Assembly (NCBI RefSeq): GCF_964355755.1
Contig: NC_092672.1
Location: 21,944,501 to 22,008,500 of the forward strand
Direction: 5' to 3'
DNA: 64,000 bases
Origin: Antedon mediterranea
Taxonomy: Eukaryota; Echinodermata; Crinoidea; Comatulida; Antedonidae
Position numbers and translations under genes: made by a program. Positions 9,957 through 19,639 of the stretch are shown here, one piece after another; positions within the stretch are counted from its first letter, which is position 1, and each line of letters starts with the position of its first letter. The notes under the pieces were generated by a model that was given only the letters and a program-made list of their open reading frames with translations, searched no databases and was not told the DNA's origin.

Positions 9957-12900
9957 TCAGTTGAGTGCGTTTAAATATTCTGTTCTACGTTTAAATGAAA
10001 AAAATAAATATTTTCCAAGTTTAACAATAAGATCAGTATTTGTGGCAGACATAAGATAAATATATTTTAATTTAGTTGGGTTGTTTGTATAAAAGGAAAA
10101 CATATATTTAGTTCTAATATCTGAATAAAATGGACCAACTAAAGTGAAATGATATTCATCTTCAATTGATTGTAAAGCACATAATTTGCATAATCTTTCA
10201 TTTCTATTTATACAATTCCATCTTCCTTTTTCAATTTCTAATTCTAAAATTCCTAGTCGTATCTTAGTCATAATTTGTCTATGTTTGTAATTTGTTACTT
10301 TCGTTAGATATTCTTCAATTCCAAACTTATATTTAACGTGCTTGTAATATTGGAGCTTAGAGTGTATCCTAGTATCTTCGTAGAATTTCTGTCGTTCAAT
10401 ATCTGTAAGCCTTTGTTTAAAATTTGAAATAAAAGTATATATATTATTAACCTGTTGTGAGTACCATATGTTACCAAATCCATTTATGCATAGTATTTGT
10501 TTTACGTCATTGGCCCAACATTGCTCATTTCTTTGAGCTTTTCTATATTGAAAATCATAACATTGTTTAATAAATTTGTCATTATCCATTTGGATTACTC
10601 TAAGCCAATAACGAATTATATTAATGATAATTTGAATTTGGATAGTGAATCTTCCACATTCTCCTCTCACTGCAACACTTGGTGCAGAATTACCTATTCC
10701 TAGAATGTATTTACAGAATCTTAGATGAACTTTCTCTAATACTGATATATCATTTAAACCCCATATTTCGCTACCATAAAGTAAGATTGGCATAATCTTA
10801 ACATCAAATATATGGTTCCATATATTAACTTGGAGGTTACCAAAACGTCTATGGGTCAATCCTTTTAATGTGAACAAAGCCTTATTAGCTTGTTGACAAT
10901 TGTATTCTTTGGCTTTATTCCAATTACCATTTGAGTTGAAAACAACTCCTAAATATTTAAAGGATTTGACAATGTCAACTGTATTTCCATTGTAATTCCA
11001 TTTTTCAAATTTGTTAAGATTACCACCATTCTTAAACACCATAATATTACTCTTGTTAACATTGACAGTTACTTCCCATCTTGTACAATAGGTAGATAAC
11101 TTGTTTAAATAATATTGTAGACCATAAACGGTATCACCAAATAACATAAGGTCATCTGCATAGAGTAAATGATTAATTTTTAGATTTCCTATTTGGATTC
11201 TATGCTCGTCGCCTCCCTCATTTAATGTTTCACTCAAATCATTAATAAAAACATTAAATAAAAAGGACGAGAGTGGCGAACCCTGTTGTATACCTATTAG
11301 ACATTTGAAAGAATTACTAATATTGCCGTCGACCTTAACATGTGCTGATAACTTATTGTACATTGAATTAATAACGTTTAACATTTTTCCTTTTACTCCT
11401 GAATTTTTTAGTTTTATGTGAAGATATTGATGTCCTACGGAGTCAAAGGCTCGTTTAAAATCAATGAAAGCAACATATACTTTCCCACGTTTTTTTCCTA
11501 GGTATTTATTAATGATTGTGTTAAGAATAAATACATTATCCGATGTTCTGAACCCCTTTCTAAAACCGGCTTGTTCCTGATGTAGAATGTTATTATCTTC
11601 TGCCCAAAATTGTAATCTTTTATTGATAATATGTAAGAAAATTTTAGCAAAAACAGGAATAAGTGATATTCCTCTATAATTCTCTGGTTGTTCTTTGTCA
11701 CCTTTTTTAAATATTGGGACAATAAGGCTGGTTGCCCATTGCTGTGGAAACTGTCCTGTATTATAAATTATATTATATAATTTTGTTATTAGATTGATTA
11801 CATTTTGAGATGAGTGTATAAAAAGTTCTGGTAATAATCCATCGATTCCAGGTGATTTACCTGTTTTTTGGGATTTAATGGCATGAATTACCTCATCTAC
11901 TGTAATGTCATTATTTAGGTTAGGTTTGTTTTCATTTACAGCAGGTTCATCATTAATGATACTTTCTACATTTTGATTATCTCTATTTTCATCAATATGA
12001 AATAAGGATTCGAAATGAGTGCGCCATGTATTAATACATATGTTACTTGGAAAATTTGGTTTTGTTTGTTTTAGTTTAATCCAGAATGATTTGGAGTTTT
12101 TTTCTCCTAATGATCTAATCAATTCTGTACGTGATCTTTTAATATAGCTGTATTTCATATTTTTTATTAATGTTTTATATTCTTTTTTTATTTCCAGGTA
12201 TGCATTAAGCAATGTTTGTGTACGATTGTGTCGGAATCTATTTAAATTTCTTCGAACTTTGTTTTTAAGTGCAAGACATTGATTGTCATACCATGTGTCT
12301 TTAGCTTTAGTTGTTTTATTGTTGGAATTCCTATGGATAATTCCTTTACATGCATATTCATACAATCTACCTACAGTTGAAACCGCTTCATCAATTAGGT
12401 TATCATTAATCAAGTTAGTTATTTCATTTTTAAGTTCATCGATTTTATTATGCTGTAATCTTAATTTAAATGTTTCAGTATATGTTTCTGACCAATTGAA
12501 TTTAGTTTGTTTAGGATTAGGACAATTTTCAATATTTAATTTTTTTATTTTTATATTATCTTTAGTTAGTAGGCCTAATTGAAACGTAATTGGCATATGA
12601 TCAGATTCTATTCTATTTTCTACTTTCAAATCTTCTATGTACCTGAAGTTATCAGCTTTTGTCAATATATAATCGACTACGCTTTTGCCTTGTTGTCCTA
12701 TGAAAGTGTAGCTTTTACTATACATTGGGTTAATTCTACCATTAGCAATTCTTAAATTCGTTTCTTTACAAAAATTGAGAAGATCTATGCCATAATTATT
12801 CGTGACGTTATCTTCATTAATTCTAATTTTTACATTATCTTCATCATCTTCAATATATAATTCGTTATCCCAATCTATTGGGCATACATCGTTGTTGACA

Positions 12901-13667
12901 TAATCCAATAAATCTCCTGTTCTACCATTGAAGTCTCCAACAATGAATATTTGATTTTTATTATTATATTTATATAAATATTCAGCGTATTCGTTTGTAA
13001 GTATTTCATATAAATTGTTATTATTAGCATATGGGGAGTTTTGTGGTGGTCTGTAAACTACAGCCATTATTATAGCATCGTTCTCCGTTTTGATTCGTAA
13101 CCACATAATATACTTAGATAAGCTAGGTAATTCTTTAACTTTGATATTGGTTTTATAATATATCATAATTCCACCTGTATTTCTACCACGGTGTTGTAAC
13201 TTTTCTTGCATTTTACTTATACAATTATATCCCTTAATGTAGTAGTCATCACTATAAGTTGTCCAAGTTTCAACCAAACATATTACATCGAAATCACAAA
13301 TAAATTTTATAAATTCACAATCACTAAAATTACTTTTTAAACCATTTATATTCCACACAATAGTCTTTAAAGAGGTGGACGTGTAAATACTTTTACTTAT
13401 ATTTTTATTTGTAACATTGGTATATATATTGTTATTATTGACGTTGTTATTCCTATTATTAACGTCGGCGTTTATGTTATCGTTATCTATACCATTTGTT
13501 TGACCATTATTAGTTGTATTGTCAATATTTTCTTTTTCCTGATTTTCGTTATTATTCTCACCTTTATTATTATTATTATTGTCATTTACGTCATTATCAA
13601 CAATTGTACCAATAATATTATTACATTTGTTGTTTATTTGATATGTGTTTGGGCCATGGCCGGACCC
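9957..13667 (-). CDS. LINE ORF2: APE endonuclease and reverse transcriptase
   Basis: The open frame starts immediately after the ORF1 stop TAG (13668-13670) in the same frame, with no ATG before the endonuclease domain. The first ~100 codons are an Asn-rich linker. The APE endonuclease begins at WNINGL (13355) and shows LVETW, VVYRPP, VGDFNGRTGD and SDHMPI. The reverse transcriptase follows, with FKKGDKEQPENYRGISLI, AFIDFKRAFDS, QQGSPLSSFLFN and the catalytic YADD. The C-terminal region has YGSEIWG and a Cys/His cluster (LCKLC...DEYHF) whose last expected Cys is Gly. The protein nicks target DNA and copies element RNA at the nick. The frame is open throughout, so this copy could be active if ORF2 is translated, by readthrough of the TAG or by a non-AUG start. 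Confidence 0.9.
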   Translation of the reverse strand, partial: GSGHGPNTYQINNKCNNIIGTIVDNDVNDNNNNNKGENNNENQEKENIDNTTNNGQTNGIDNDNINADVNNRNNNVNNNNIYTNVTNKNISKSIYTSTSLKTIVWNINGLKSNFSDCEFIKFICDFDVICLVETWTTYSDDYYIKGYNCISKMQEKLQHRGRNTGGIMIYYKTNIKVKELPSLSKYIMWLRIKTENDAIIMAVVYRPPQNSPYANNNNLYEILTNEYAEYLYKYNNKNQIFIVGDFNGRTGDLLDYVNNDVCPIDWDNELYIEDDEDNVKIRINEDNVTNNYGIDLLNFCKETNLRIANGRINPMYSKSYTFIGQQGKSVVDYILTKADNFRYIEDLKVENRIESDHMPITFQLGLLTKDNIKIKKLNIENCPNPKQTKFNWSETYTETFKLRLQHNKIDELKNEITNLINDNLIDEAVSTVGRLYEYACKGIIHRNSNNKTTKAKDTWYDNQCLALKNKVRRNLNRFRHNRTQTLLNAYLEIKKEYKTLIKNMKYSYIKRSRTELIRSLGEKNSKSFWIKLKQTKPNFPSNICINTWRTHFESLFHIDENRDNQNVESIINDEPAVNENKPNLNNDITVDEVIHAIKSQKTGKSPGIDGLLPELFIHSSQNVINLITKLYNIIYNTGQFPQQWATSLIVPIFKKGDKEQPENYRGISLIPVFAKIFLHIINKRLQFWAEDNNILHQEQAGFRKGFRTSDNVFILNTIINKYLGKKRGKVYVAFIDFKRAFDSVGHQYLHIKLKNSGVKGKMLNVINSMYNKLSAHVKVDGNISNSFKCLIGIQQGSPLSSFLFNVFINDLSETLNEGGDEHRIQIGNLKINHLLYADDLMLFGDTVYGLQYYLNKLSTYCTRWEVTVNVNKSNIMVFKNGGNLNKFEKWNYNGNTVDIVKSFKYLGVVFNSNGNWNKAKEYNCQQANKALFTLKGLTHRRFGNLQVNIWNHIFDVKIMPILLYGSEIWGLNDISVLEKVHLRFCKYILGIGNSAPSVAVRGECGRFTIQIQIIINIIRYWLRVIQMDNDKFIKQCYDFQYRKAQRNEQCWANDVKQILCINGFGNIWYSQQVNNIYTFISNFKQRLTDIERQKFYEDTRIHSKLQYYKHVKYKFGIEEYLTKVTNYKHRQIMTKIRLGILELEIEKGRWNCINRNERLCKLCALQSIEDEYHFTLVGPFYSDIRTKYMFSFYTNNPTKLKYIYLMSATNTDLIVKLGKYLFFSFKRRTEYLNALN

Positions 13668-14648
13668 CTATCTAGGTTTATATCTACTATACTTAACTAC
13701 TTTATCATTATCTATATCATATGTAAAAGTTTCGTCATCAATAATGAGTTTATCGTATCTTATTTTGAACGGTTTTCCGCTTTTAATAGCTTCATCTATT
13801 TTTGGTTGTAAATTTTTTCTGATCTTACGAACTCTTGCTGTGTAATCTTCGCTGATAGTAATTTGTTTCCTTCTTTCACCCCGGTCTTCATTTTTGTTCA
13901 TTTTTCGACGTTGTGTTCTACTTGCTTTTAGAACATTTTCTTTAGTTTTGTAATCTTTGAATTTCACAATGATCGGTCTCGGTTTAAATCTTGCGTTGAG
14001 CCTATGTGCCCTCTCAATCTCAATATTCTCCCCACCAATACCGAGATCATTTGTAAAGTGTTCTTTTACTTTCTTCTCACTCTGATCCCAATTCTCATGT
14101 TCGCTATCTATTACTCCATATACTATCAGGTTGTTACGTCTGCTTTGACCTTCAATTTTGTCTATATGTTTGATTAATTGTAAGTTCATTGTTTTAAGTT
14201 GTTGATTTTCTTCTTCTATTATTGTCATTCTTTCGTTTAGTGAGTCCATGTTGCTATTTAGTGTATCAATTTTTTCTTTTACGCTTTTAACATCTCCTGA
14301 AATGTCATCCATTTTCTTATTCAATTTCGTGTTCATTGTTTGTAGTTGTATTAATATATTTTGTATTGGAAGTTCATTTCCTCCCGCATTCAGCGCAACT
14401 TGTGTTGTTGCGTCTTCCGTTGTGGGTTTACCAGTAAGTTCATCCAATGTAGCTTGTCTAGTGTAAACTGGACCTGGATTGCTTTCGATATCGCCGGCCA
14501 AAAAAAGTAACAAGCATAACGCAGATAGTCGTAGTGTAGTTCTAATGACTGCACCTAAAGAACCATGACATTTTATGCGCTTTTGTTTATTTCGTTTTCC
14601 TCTCCAATATAGTCCTATTCTTAACCGGTAATTATCAATGTCAATCAT
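13668..14648 (-). CDS. LINE ORF1 with N-terminal signal-like stretch and 2A motif
   Basis: 326 codons. Residues 1-30 are basic; 39-51 are hydrophobic (LRLSALCLLLFLAG), leading into DIESNPGP at 53-60. That is the 2A signature, at which the ribosome skips the bond between G59 and P60. Residues ~90-170 are a predicted coiled coil. Residues ~175-260 (RRNNLIVYGV, ERAHRLN, RPIIVKFKDYKTK) resemble the RRM/C-terminal region of L1-type ORF1 RNA chaperones. The product should bind element RNA and form a particle with ORF2. In related sea urchin elements the leader before 2A can act as a signal peptide when skipping fails; that role here is inferred. The stop is TAG GGG TCC, followed in frame by ORF2. 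Confidence 0.88.
   Translation of the reverse strand: MIDIDNYRLRIGLYWRGKRNKQKRIKCHGSLGAVIRTTLRLSALCLLLFLAGDIESNPGPVYTRQATLDELTGKPTTEDATTQVALNAGGNELPIQNILIQLQTMNTKLNKKMDDISGDVKSVKEKIDTLNSNMDSLNERMTIIEEENQQLKTMNLQLIKHIDKIEGQSRRNNLIVYGVIDSEHENWDQSEKKVKEHFTNDLGIGGENIEIERAHRLNARFKPRPIIVKFKDYKTKENVLKASRTQRRKMNKNEDRGERRKQITISEDYTARVRKIRKNLQPKIDEAIKSGKPFKIRYDKLIIDDETFTYDIDNDKVVKYSRYKPR
14469..14495 (-). other. 2A ribosome-skipping motif
   Basis: Codons for GDIESNPGP in ORF1 residues 52-60. This matches the D(V/I)ExNPGP consensus exactly. Confidence 0.92.
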
Positions 14649-15305
14649 ATTGATGTAGGAGTTTAAGTGTGATTAGACGTGTAGTTATGTAAGCCAGTGC
14701 GTGCTATGTTGAGGTATTGTAGAACCGGAAGCAACTGGTTTCGGTAATGTGACGTGGCGTTTTTCGATCAAGTCCGGTCATGTGACTTGAAAATTCCGTT
14801 GAATTTTTTATACTGAAGTTATAGATTAAGTTAATGTAACGGAAATTTATAAAGTGAAATTGATATAACTTGTGGAATTTACTATTGAGTTATTACAATA
14901 AACCAAACAAAAGCAACTTATCTTGGTTTGACAGGCCTATGTCGTGGGCCTGCCGCTTAACAGCTGCTCTGGAATGTCGCCATGAGTTATGTTAATCCAA
15001 CAAGTAAAAAATCAGTTCCAATCGGTGTTTAAAAATCCCGCCGCTTAATTGCGGCTTACACAGGTAGTTTACAGTAGCTGTATATAACGTTAAATGTAGT
15101 TTCCGGTGAGAAGGCTGTATAAAAAACGGTTGTCGTAGGCCTAGTATATTGATACTAGTGTACAGCGTCTACTGTACTATAGTAGACAAACGCCTTTTCG
15201 CTGGGCTGGCGTGTTGAACAAACAATTTAAGCATACCGGGCTAGAGAGCATCGGAGAAACACGTTTACACTCGACCGCACCTTATACAGTAAATACGTAA
15301 TACGT
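14649..15305 (-). other. LINE 5' untranslated region
   Basis: About 650 bases between the 5' junction and the ORF1 ATG. It is less AT-rich than its surroundings and has no ORF. Non-LTR elements usually carry an internal promoter here; I can identify no specific box. Confidence 0.6.
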
Positions 15306-17614
15306 AATACGTAATTGCAGAAATCTTCGCATGCAGACCCCCCGTGAAAAACCACTGTTTTATCCCCACACACGTCACAATCGGCGGAATCATTAGCGCC
15401 GTCGATACAATTAAGACAAGTTTTTTGAAGAACGCATAAATTTGGTTTGTGTTCGCCTGTATCTTGCGTGCATTCGAAATCAAAAAAGAAATATTTAGTG
15501 ACAGCTCTGTTACGGGCCTCCTGATTCTTAAACTTTCTTTCAGTATGCTTAGGGGCTACAACCGGTTCCATGTAGCATTGATGATCGTATGAAACGAAAG
15601 TCCTACAAATTCTACAAAAGCGGTTTTGGCAATTGTGATCTTTGTGAACGATCCTATTACAAGTTGAACAATTTTTAATTTTGCCACATACTGAAACTTT
15701 AGAATCAGGAGATTGTTTATGATTGGTGAAACATTGCCTATCCTTAAAAAATCTATTACATTCTTTACATTCTATTCTACTCTCTCTATTTTCAAAAGAA
15801 TTAGAAGAGGGGCAGTCATTGTGCTTACACAGCACGCACGTAAATTGACAATTGTGTTGGTACTTGTGAATATACCCCTTATGACATCTATCGCAGAAAT
15901 AGTCAATTTTTAGAAAACCTGTCATTGTTGTTATGAGATCGTAATGATTAGAATGATGATAAAGATATATCTGCTTCTTTCTATAATCGCCGCTAAAAAT
16001 GACAGAATTTAAATTGTCTTTTGAAATGACAATAATTTGGTAATTTGGTAATTTTGATTGCATCTTTTTTATTTCCTCGATGCCGCATGTCTGCTCCCTA
16101 ACCCCCGAATCTCTAAGTAAATGAAGGGCGGCTTTTTTTTGTTCACACTTACCCTGTCTAACGTTATTCCATCTAGTTACGTTGTTAATTTTGTCTTCGA
16201 GCATAGAAATACCAGTAACAATAGCGCGTGCGCAGCAGATAGTTTCGTTATCATCATTCTTAATCTTAATTATACATTTAGCATTTAACAATATGTCGAT
16301 ACCGTTTCTTCTATAGCCCCCACCCCTAGGCATTCTCATGTGGAGAACGTTAAATTTAAACTTGTTATTAATAAAAATATCCGTTTTGGACTGAAGGACC
16401 TTCATAATGGCTGCAAAAATAACGTCAGCCGTAAGATGGCCCCTCCGTCCAAAAGGGATAGAGATAGGTGAATCTAACCCCTCAGCCTGTATGACTATTC
16501 GAAGCATGTCGTCGACATGCACGTTAATGCAGAGATTATCGACGACAAGCTCGAAAATTCGATACAGTGTGGGCAGAAACACCTCTAAACTTATATGATC
16601 AATATTAAAAAAATTTACTAAAAAATCGCTAATAGTCGCGTTAAAACGTTGATTATACCTATCAGCTAATTGAACGATTCTACAGAAGTGATTCAACTCT
16701 ACCTCATCAAGGTTAAGGTCCTCGTCTTCAACAGTATCAATATTGGCAAATTCTTCTTCTTCTTCTTCTCCGTCTTCGATTCTGAGCCTCTTTCTATTAA
16801 CGCCCCTTCCGTACTGTATGGGTACAGGCTGAAAACAAAAAGAGAAAAACGGTAAAGAAAAAAGAAATAAAAGACGTTGTACAACAACAACAACAACAAC
16901 AACAGTAGTAAAGAAAATAAAACGATAGTTACCTCAATAATCGAAGACTCCGCTGAATCATTAATCTCGACATTTCCTCTCAAACTCAAACATTTGGTGT
17001 GAGCACCAACACCGTACTATACAGAAAAAAAAAAAAAATAAATAGATAAATTAGAAAGGAAAACGCGTATAAACCGTAAACGCAGAAACACTTTGTAAAT
17101 GCCCCAATTACATAAACTACCACTTTATGAGATATACACGGTAAAAAAAAAAAATTAAAATTAAAAAAAATAAATAAATAAATTAGAAAGAAACACAAAG
17201 AAGCCGTAAAACGCTGTAAACACACGTTCGGTTACACACAATCTACTTTTTTAGAATTATACACGGTAAAATAAATATTATGTAAAAAAAATAAAATAAA
17301 CAAACACTTACTTCTACGTCATCAATACGCAAATTAGCCGATAGCTCCTGCACTATCTCAATAGCATTATTACAAATATCCGAAAGTGAGAGGCTATCGG
17401 CTTCAGAAACACTCTGGCTAACATCTAAATCAAGATCCTGGTCATTAAATACGAAATCTTCTAGTAGTCCAATATCGGGGATAACATCGTCGGTATCGAT
17501 ATTTTCGACATTATTTCGCGATAAACTAACGATAGCTTCTACTGCTCTCTGGCATTCGATAAACAAGCTATCGTTAGAATCGGAAGATGATGATGATGAT
17601 TCGTAATGAGCCAT
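15306..17614 (-). pseudogene. Family B DNA polymerase, N-terminal exons of the right-arm gene
   Basis: Exon 1 is 17614-17312, exon 2 is 17016-16933 and exon 3 begins at 16828, with the same splice signals and phases as the left arm. Exon 3 is open from 16828 to the LINE junction at 15306 and does not have the left arm's 8-base deletion. It encodes the Glu-rich start, a conserved N-terminal region (RRNGIDILL, CCARAIVTGI, CGIEEIKKMQ, LYHHSNHYDLI), a series of Cys/His pairs typical of invertebrate DNA_pol_B_2 proteins, and the first exonuclease motif (FFFDFECT). The LINE sits between the first and second exonuclease motifs. The remainder of the gene is at 7451-9867 in the same frame; without the LINE the gene would be about 1,440 codons long. 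Confidence 0.85.
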
Positions 17615-17644
17615 AGTAATAAGTCTAGAATAATCAGTAGGCGA

Positions 17645-17678
17645 ATGAAAAATTACCCACACTTACGCTGTTTTTATA
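17645..17678 (-). promoter_or_regulatory. TATA box and initiator of the polymerase gene (right arm)
   Basis: Mirror of the left-arm promoter. The TATA box reads as TTTTTATA on the plus strand at 17671-17678 and the initiator GAATGA is near 17643-17648. The start codon is at 17614. Confidence 0.6.
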
Positions 17679-17720
17679 CCATCCCACGACACTAATTAAA
17701 TTTAATAATTTATGCAAACA

Positions 17721-18108
17721 AAGGTACTTAGAACTTCCTTTAGGAAATGTGTCCACTATTAAGATTGGTCAAACAGCCCTTACATAATTAGGAAGACCCT
17801 CCCACAACAGTGACCATTAGATTTAGCCTTCGACCAAACGGAAAACATGGACACAGGAAACACCTTAATTAAAACAACAAAGGGGAAAAAATTGGAGAGA
17901 TGTAGTGAAAGGACAAAGGTACTTAGAACTTCCTTTAGGAAATGTGTCCGCTATTAAGATTGGTCAAACAGCCCTTACATAATTAGGAAGACCCTCCCAC
18001 AACAGTGACCATTAGATTTAGCCTTCGACCAAATGGAAAACATGGACCCAGGAAACACCTTAATTAAAACAACAAAAGGAAAACATTGGAGAGATGTAGT
18101 GAAAGGAC
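17721..18108 (-). repeat. 194-bp tandem duplication (right arm)
   Basis: Right-arm copy of the repeat pair upstream of the polymerase promoter, with the same two units and only scattered base differences. Confidence 0.85.
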
Positions 18109-18170
18109 AAATCAAAAATACGCGCCATAAAAATAATTTATTAAACCTAAACGGGAAGCACTGCAAACAA

Positions 18171-18419
18171 TTAAAAGGAAACAACTGATTGTTTAATCAA
18201 ACGCTCCATTTTCAACAAAAATTCTCTCTCCACCTCGTCTACGTACGTAAATATACAACTTGTAGGCCTATTACTCCTCTCGACTCCTTCATCTATACCC
18301 GCGGGGATAACCTCTTCGGCCTCCATGTAACGATCATCTATATCACTGCCTGGAACAACAGTCTTCTCATCATCGCTAATTATTATAACAGTATCTGCAC
18401 AACTCCCTTGCTCCACGTA
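18171..18419 (-). CDS. Small acidic ORF with SUMO-interaction-like motif (right arm)
   Basis: Counterpart of 186-434. The frame opens after a TTCTAG acceptor-like site and encodes VIIISDDEK in place of VIIISDDEE, otherwise nearly the same 82 residues. More upstream sequence is visible in this arm, but no convincing first exon: the nearest ATG gives only a short peptide. It could be the last exon of a gene that starts in the subterminal region, or a fortuitous frame kept by arm identity. Confidence 0.4.
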   Translation of the reverse strand, partial: YVEQGSCADTVIIISDDEKTVVPGSDIDDRYMEAEEVIPAGIDEGVERSNRPTSCIFTYVDEVEREFLLKMERLIKQSVVSF

Positions 18420-18649
18420 CTAGAACATCGCGTCAAAAATTAATAATTAAGAGACAAAGAAACACCTGGCGGAAATAATAATTAAAATTGACCATCAAGA
18501 ATAATAACAAGGTCAGAACGGAAACCCGAAATAATTAGATTAATTAACCTCCAGCAAGGATGATTTATAATTCATTACATAACACCACCTAAATATAAGT
18601 AAATATATTAATAAATAACGCCCCTAAACAAAGAAAGACCTTCATTAAT

Positions 18650-19055
18650 TAAGAATAATCTAATTATTATGAAACCAGGAAAAGAATGACCTTCATTAGA
18701 AACACCTGGCGGAAATTACATAACTAATACAATAACAGGAAAAGAACGACCTTCATTAGAAACACCTGGCGGAAATTACATAACTAGTACGAAACCAGGA
18801 AAAGAACGAACTTCATTAGAAACACCTGGCGGAAATTACATAACTAATACAATAACAGGAAAAGAACGACCTTCATTAGAAACACCTGGCGGAAATTACA
18901 TAACTAGTACGAAACCAGGAAAAGAACGACCTTCATTAGAAACACCTGGCGGATATTACATAACTATTAAAATAACAGGAAAAGAACGACCTTCATTAGA
19001 AACACCTGACGGAAACGACCTTCATTAGAAACACCTGGCGGAAATTACGTAATCA
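18650..19055. repeat. Subterminal array of 60-bp repeats
   Basis: About six to seven units of 60 bp share GAAACACCTGGCGGAAATTA and CAGGAAAAGAACGACCTTCA. Two variants alternate (CTAATACAATAACAGG and CTAGTACGAAACCAGG), giving a 120-bp higher-order unit. A lone copy of the CACCTGGCGGAAAT motif occurs inside the arm near 18465 and, inverted, near 133. This is probably part of the palindrome's terminal region, whose left counterpart lies outside the window. Confidence 0.88.
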
Positions 19056-19639
19056 GGAAATACACCAAGGTCGGGTCTGAAGTACCTCTTTTTCTACTCA
19101 TACATATTCCTGTTTTTTCTTTCAAAAGACTTTTATTTGAAACTGACAATAATTACGTAAATAAATTATACACTTTAGGAGCATTTTGTATTTATAAAGT
19201 AAAGATATTAAGTTTATTGGAAAAAGAAAAAAAAATCAATCTCCTACAAATGTTTAAATCTGAAAAAAAGATAAGAAATATGTAAATCTGCAGGTATACT
19301 GTATATGCTCAACCAGATTAAGGAAGAAAATATGTAAATGAGATACCATGAATGATGAATCTATTATGTTTTTTTTTTTCTTTTTTTTTTTCTTTTTTTT
19401 TTCTTGCTACTATATTGTATGTTTTGTAAATATGTATACCTTGATGATTTGAAAACAAAAAGACAAAATGTGAAAAGCTTTTTATAGATTGATGATAAAA
19501 AAATGATGAAGGATAAGAAGGTTTAGGTTTAAGTGGTGAAGTGTTTTCATCAAAGCCTTCATATTATAGGTATATATATGTAATTTGCACATTCTCACTG
19601 CATGTGGAATTTTGAAATGATAAAATGGTTAAAAGGAAA
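19056..19639. other. Non-coding AT-rich flank
   Basis: No gene seen. It contains interrupted poly(T) tracts near 19370-19405. The outer boundary of the palindromic element may lie near the start of this stretch. Confidence 0.5.

Larger units (their letters stand above)
9868..15305 (-). mobile_element. Full-length 2A-containing non-LTR retrotransposon (LINE)
   Basis: Homology between the palindrome arms stops at 9867 and resumes at 15306, with AATA shared at both junctions as a likely 4-bp target duplication. The insert holds a 5' UTR of about 650 bp (14649-15305), ORF1 (13668-14648), ORF2 (9957-13667) and a short 3' end with two hairpins. The order of APE-type endonuclease, reverse transcriptase and Cys/His tail, together with an ORF1 that begins with a 2A motif, fits the CR1/L2-like elements described in echinoderms. 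The 5' junction has three copies of a TACGTAA-type 7-mer, which suggests slippage during integration. Intact ORFs suggest a fairly young copy. Confidence 0.9.
1..18604. mobile_element. Giant palindromic element with a DNA polymerase B gene in each arm
   Basis: The first bases of the window are the reverse complement of sequence ending at 18604, and the match continues inward with few differences to an apex near 6566. The left arm is about 1-6525 and the right about 6602-18604; the extra length on the right is mostly a LINE at 9868-15305. Each arm holds a small SIM-like ORF, a 194-bp tandem duplication, a promoter, a three-exon family B DNA polymerase gene and an AT-rich 3' repeat block. Protein-primed polymerases of this type are known from Polintons/Mavericks, adintoviruses, bidnaviruses and linear plasmids, but no integrase, capsid or ATPase gene is visible here. 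Arm-specific indels and the one-arm LINE argue against an assembly artefact. The left end lies outside the window, so the full length and target duplication are unknown. Confidence 0.85.

Noticed and set aside
13500-13845. Hydrophobic plus-strand frames opposite the LINE ORF1/ORF2 junction
   Set aside because: They are the antisense of the AAT-rich Asn linker and ORF1 end.
1-18604. Inverted duplication as an assembly or library artefact
   Set aside because: One arm alone has the 5.4-kb LINE, and each arm has private indels and substitutions, so the arms are real, diverged copies.
18650-19055. CRISPR-like array
   Set aside because: Units are contiguous near-identical 60-mers with no unique spacers; this is a tandem satellite.
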